Shown: in pieces, positions 6,122-8,021 of the stretch
Layout: the number at the start of each line of letters is the position of its first letter
Numbering within the stretch: the first letter of the stretch is position 1
Assembly: GCA_947441695.1 (NCBI GenBank)
Contig: CANEUK010000063.1
Coordinates: forward strand, 1 to 8,021
Reading direction: 5' to 3'
DNA length: 8,021 nt
DNA from: Rickettsiales bacterium
GTDB taxonomy: Bacteria > Pseudomonadota > Alphaproteobacteria > Rickettsiales > UBA1997
Translations under genes and position numbers: made by a program
The notes under the pieces: model-generated
The model's database searches: none
What the model saw: only the letters and a program-made list of their open reading frames with translations
Told to the model about the DNA's origin: nothing

Positions 6122-8021
6122 CTAAGTTCGGGAAAAACCTAAAATTTGAGTTGGTTGACGCAAAAGTTGATAACTTTTGGGTTGAACAACTGAAGAAGGG
6201 GGAGAAGCAGAATTTGGAGTTGGAGCTACTTTTTCTTCAAGAAAAAGGCTTTTGTTTCTTCTGGCTTCTTCTATTTCTCTTCGCTTATCAGCGGCTACCA
6301 AATTGATATTTTTTAAGCTTTTAATAACTCCTTCAACTCCTTCAAATTCAAAATATTCTTCCTTTATTTTTTGCGATTCGTTGCCAATTTTAAATTGTTT
6401 ACTTTTAATAAATTCTTTGAAGTTATTTAGTTTTTCAAGGTCGTCGCCTTCAATTTTTATCTTCGAAACATCAAATCGATCTTCGCCATAAAGATTTTTC
6501 CATTCTTGGTTCAATGTTGTTTTCAACAATTGGTCATATTTTTCACTTCCAAGCGCAAGCTTGTAAATCACCGCCATGTCGCCATTTGTAAGGGTTTTGG
6601 GGTTGTTATTTTCAAGACTATTATTTTGTGCGTCGGAAGAATTTTGAAGGCTAGGATCTTTAACTTCTTTAAACTCATAACCATTTTGCAACTTGGTTAA
6701 AGCCCGCACAATTTTATTGTCGTTATACCAAAAATTAAAATCTTCTCCCCATGTTTTAGTCCAATCTTCTTTTGTTTTTAAAATTTCTGATGGATTTGTT
6801 GTTGCTGTTCCTTCTATATAAAATTCTTTAAGTATAAGTTCAGATTTTTTCGCTTTTTCAATATTTGGATTAGCTTTTTTTAGCTCTTCATTAAATAATC
6901 TTAGTATTTCGTCTGGTGCTGTTGGTGGTTGTGGTGGTTGTGGTGGTTGTGGTGGTTGTGGTGGTTGTAGTGGTTGTAGTGGTTGTGTTGGTGCTGGTGG
7001 TGTTGCTGCTAGTTCTTCTTCTGCTGCTTTTTTTATAAGTTCATCCAATAATCTTTCAATTACTATATCCGCTGCTTTTTCCGCCGCTTCTGCTTCTCGC
7101 GCTAGTCTTTCCGCCGCTTCTTGCGCTATTCTTAGTCTTTCCGCTTCTTCTTTTTCCGCTATTTTTTGTCTTTCCGCTTTTTCTCGCGCTGCTATTTCCG
7201 CCGCTTCTTCTAGCGCTCTTTTTAAATATTCTTCCGCATTTGATACCGCTAGCTCCTGTTCTGACGGAGGTGGTGGGGGCGTGAATGTTTCAGAAGATAA
7301 TGTTGCTTGCCTTGGGGAGTCGGGAGGCGTGTTTTCTTCATCATTGGATTTATTTGCAACAGCAAAAGTATCGGGTGAAAAATGGTAAACATCAAATTCA
7401 TCTAATTCAACTGGTTGTGGGGCGGAATCAGCTCGTGCTGGTTCTTGCGCTTCTCTTTCCGCCGCTTCTTTCAGAATATTTCTAGCTTGAAAACCCCTAA
7501 AAGTTCTTTGGATAGTAGTTGCTGCTTCTTCTTCTCGCGCCGCTATTTTTGATGCCGCTTCTCGCTTTAGTCTTTGTCTTTTTTCTTCTGCTACTTTTTC
7601 CGCTGCCGCTGCTTCTTTTTCTCGCGCTGCTAGTCTTTGCGCTTCTCTTTCCGCTTCTTTCGCTTCTTTTTTCTCCTGTTTTTCTATTTTTGCTTTATTT
7701 TTTTCTGCTTCTGCTTCATCTCTTTTTGCCTTGTTTTGTTGCTCTAATTTTAATTGTGAATTTTCAGTTTTTTTTTGGTTTAATAATCTTATAAGTTTTT
7801 CGGGTGATTGTTTTTTTGGTTCTGCTTCTTTTCTTTTTTTATTATCGTCGTATATTTTTTTCTTTGCTGCTCTTTCCGCCGCTTGTTTTTGTCTTTGTTC
7901 TTCTTCCGCTAGTTCCTGTTCTGTCGGAGGTGCTGGGGGCGTGAATGTTTTTGTTTCAGGAGATATTTCTTGACTTGGGGAGGCGGGAGGCGTGTCTTCT
8001 GGTGAAGAAGGGGGAGAAAGG
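6122..8021 (-). CDS. Proline-rich, charged-helix protein with an IQ motif; candidate host-interaction protein, 5' end beyond the right edge
   Basis: I do not recognise a family for the whole protein. The frame is open from the right edge to a TAG at 6122, giving at least 632 residues. It has no ATG, and the single TTG at 7048 lies inside the helical region and is not a credible start. In visible-residue numbering: a Pro/Ser/Thr-rich module ending FTPPAPPTEQEL (26-37); a Glu/Lys/Ala/Arg-rich helical stretch (about 38-165); an IQ motif, IQRTFRGFQARNIL (170-183); an acidic linker; a second module ending FTPPPPPSEQEL (246-257); a second charged helix (about 258-340); a QPP-repeat tract (346-366); and about 260 residues without a recognised domain, ending LGFSRT. 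TolA also has long Ala/Lys/Glu helices, but no IQ motif or such Pro modules. Its cell location cannot be judged without the N-terminus. A secreted or surface role in a host is inference. Confidence 0.85.
   Translation of the reverse strand, partial: LSPPSSPEDTPPASPSQEISPETKTFTPPAPPTEQELAEEEQRQKQAAERAAKKKIYDDNKKRKEAEPKKQSPEKLIRLLNQKKTENSQLKLEQQNKAKRDEAEAEKNKAKIEKQEKKEAKEAEREAQRLAAREKEAAAAEKVAEEKRQRLKREAASKIAAREEEAATTIQRTFRGFQARNILKEAAEREAQEPARADSAPQPVELDEFDVYHFSPDTFAVANKSNDEENTPPDSPRQATLSSETFTPPPPPSEQELAVSNAEEYLKRALEEAAEIAAREKAERQKIAEKEEAERLRIAQEAAERLAREAEAAEKAADIVIERLLDELIKKAAEEELAATPPAPTQPLQPLQPPQPPQPPQPPQPPTAPDEILRLFNEELKKANPNIEKAKKSELILKEFYIEGTATTNPSEILKTKEDWTKTWGEDFNFWYNDNKIVRALTKLQNGYEFKEVKDPSLQNSSDAQNNSLENNNPKTLTNGDMAVIYKLALGSEKYDQLLKTTLNQEWKNLYGEDRFDVSKIKIEGDDLEKLNNFKEFIKSKQFKIGNESQKIKEEYFEFEGVEGVIKSLKNINLVAADKRREIEEARRNKSLFLEEKVAPTPNSASPPSSVVQPKSYQLLRQPTQILGFSRT
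6923..6985 (-). repeat. 9-bp tandem repeat encoding (QPL)2(QPP)5
   Basis: Seven units of the plus-strand type TGGTGGTTG (two with TAG for the first TGG) encode QPL twice and QPP five times within the 6122-8021 gene. Near-identical units indicate recent expansion. Unit changes keep the frame. The tract forms a rigid polyproline-type linker between the second charged helix and the C-terminal region. Confidence 0.9.
7246..7336 (-). repeat. Internal duplication, downstream copy (second Pro-rich module)
   Basis: Bases 7246-7290 match 7906-7950 at 42 of 45 positions, exactly 660 bases apart, and 7311-7336 match 7974-7999 at 24 of 26. The copy encodes TPPDSPRQ and then FTPPPPPSEQELA. Together with the other copy it shows that the Pro-rich module of this gene was duplicated. 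Confidence 0.8.
7472..7513 (-). other. IQ (calmodulin-binding) motif coding segment
   Basis: The segment encodes IQRTFRGFQARNIL. It fits the complete IQ consensus: [FILV]Q, three residues, [RK]G, three residues, [RK], two residues, then a hydrophobic residue. It is flanked by AATT before and KEAAERE after, as in myosin-type IQ helices. In eukaryotes such motifs bind calmodulin or myosin light chains. Confidence 0.75.
7906..7999 (-). repeat. Internal duplication, upstream copy (first Pro-rich module)
   Basis: This is the partner of 7246-7336. It encodes DTPPASPSQ and then FTPPAPPTEQELAEEE. The 5'-proximal parts of both copies share CTTGGGGAG and GGGAGGCGTGT blocks on the plus strand, so the copy includes the TPPxSP segment as well as the FTPP segment. 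More copies may exist beyond the right edge. Confidence 0.8.

Noticed and set aside
6122..7048. A separate 308-residue gene starting at the TTG at 7048
   Set aside because: The same frame stays open to the right edge with continuous charged-helix coding sequence, so the TTG is an internal Leu codon.
7519..7794. Plus-strand ORF of 91 codons, extremely Leu/Phe-rich, looking like a membrane protein
   Set aside because: It is the antisense of the Glu/Lys/Ala-rich helix of the 6122-8021 gene: GAA and AAA codons read backwards give TTC and TTT, and shifted frames give Leu and Phe.
7731..7973. Plus-strand ORF with Phe/Ser/Cys-rich sequence and an apparent hydrophobic region
   Set aside because: It is opposite the same charged-helix gene, has no family resemblance, and is explained by antisense composition.
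6122..8021. TolA-like envelope protein
   Set aside because: The Ala/Glu/Lys helices are superficially TolA-like, but the IQ motif, duplicated Pro-rich modules and C-terminal region do not fit, and no membrane segment is visible.

Overview
The window is AT-rich bacterial DNA carrying mostly single-copy housekeeping genes plus one long, unusual accessory gene. The start of a proteobacterial-type large NAD-dependent glutamate dehydrogenase next to infC and yraN, AT-driven codon use, genes without recognisable Shine-Dalgarno sequences, and a protein with a eukaryote-style IQ (calmodulin-binding) motif point to a host-associated alphaproteobacterium. Rickettsiales or a similar lineage is plausible. 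This placement is an inference; no rRNA or other decisive marker is present.

Layout. On the minus strand, reading right to left from 5243: the N-terminal half of carbamoyl-phosphate synthase large subunit (carB, 3591-5243), lysA (2179-3537), a spacer with two copies of a two-hairpin repeat, yraN (1588-1944), infC (971-1513, or from 1591), and the 5' part of the glutamate dehydrogenase gene, which runs off the left edge (1-950). A divergent region (5244-5478) holds a long imperfect inverted repeat and a third copy of the two-hairpin repeat. On the plus strand nusB follows (5479-5979). It converges, across a nested inverted repeat, on a minus-strand gene that enters from the right edge (6122-8021, 5' end outside the window).

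The housekeeping genes cover carbamoyl phosphate for pyrimidines and arginine (carB), the last step of lysine synthesis (lysA), translation initiation (infC), rRNA antitermination (nusB) and glutamate catabolism (gdh). Two are odd. CarB stops exactly at the border between its two ATP-grasp halves. LysA carries a seven-unit tetrapeptide repeat insertion and has Ala in place of Glu in the EPGR motif.

The most interesting gene is the right-hand one. At least 632 residues are visible, made of two duplicated proline-rich modules (FTPPxPPxEQEL), long Glu/Ala/Arg/Lys helical stretches, a textbook IQ motif, a (QPP)n tract and an unrecognised C-terminal region. It looks like a host-interaction protein that may bind calmodulin or a calmodulin-like partner. 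The second point of interest is the three-copy intergenic repeat, whose hairpin stems differ between copies while pairing is kept.
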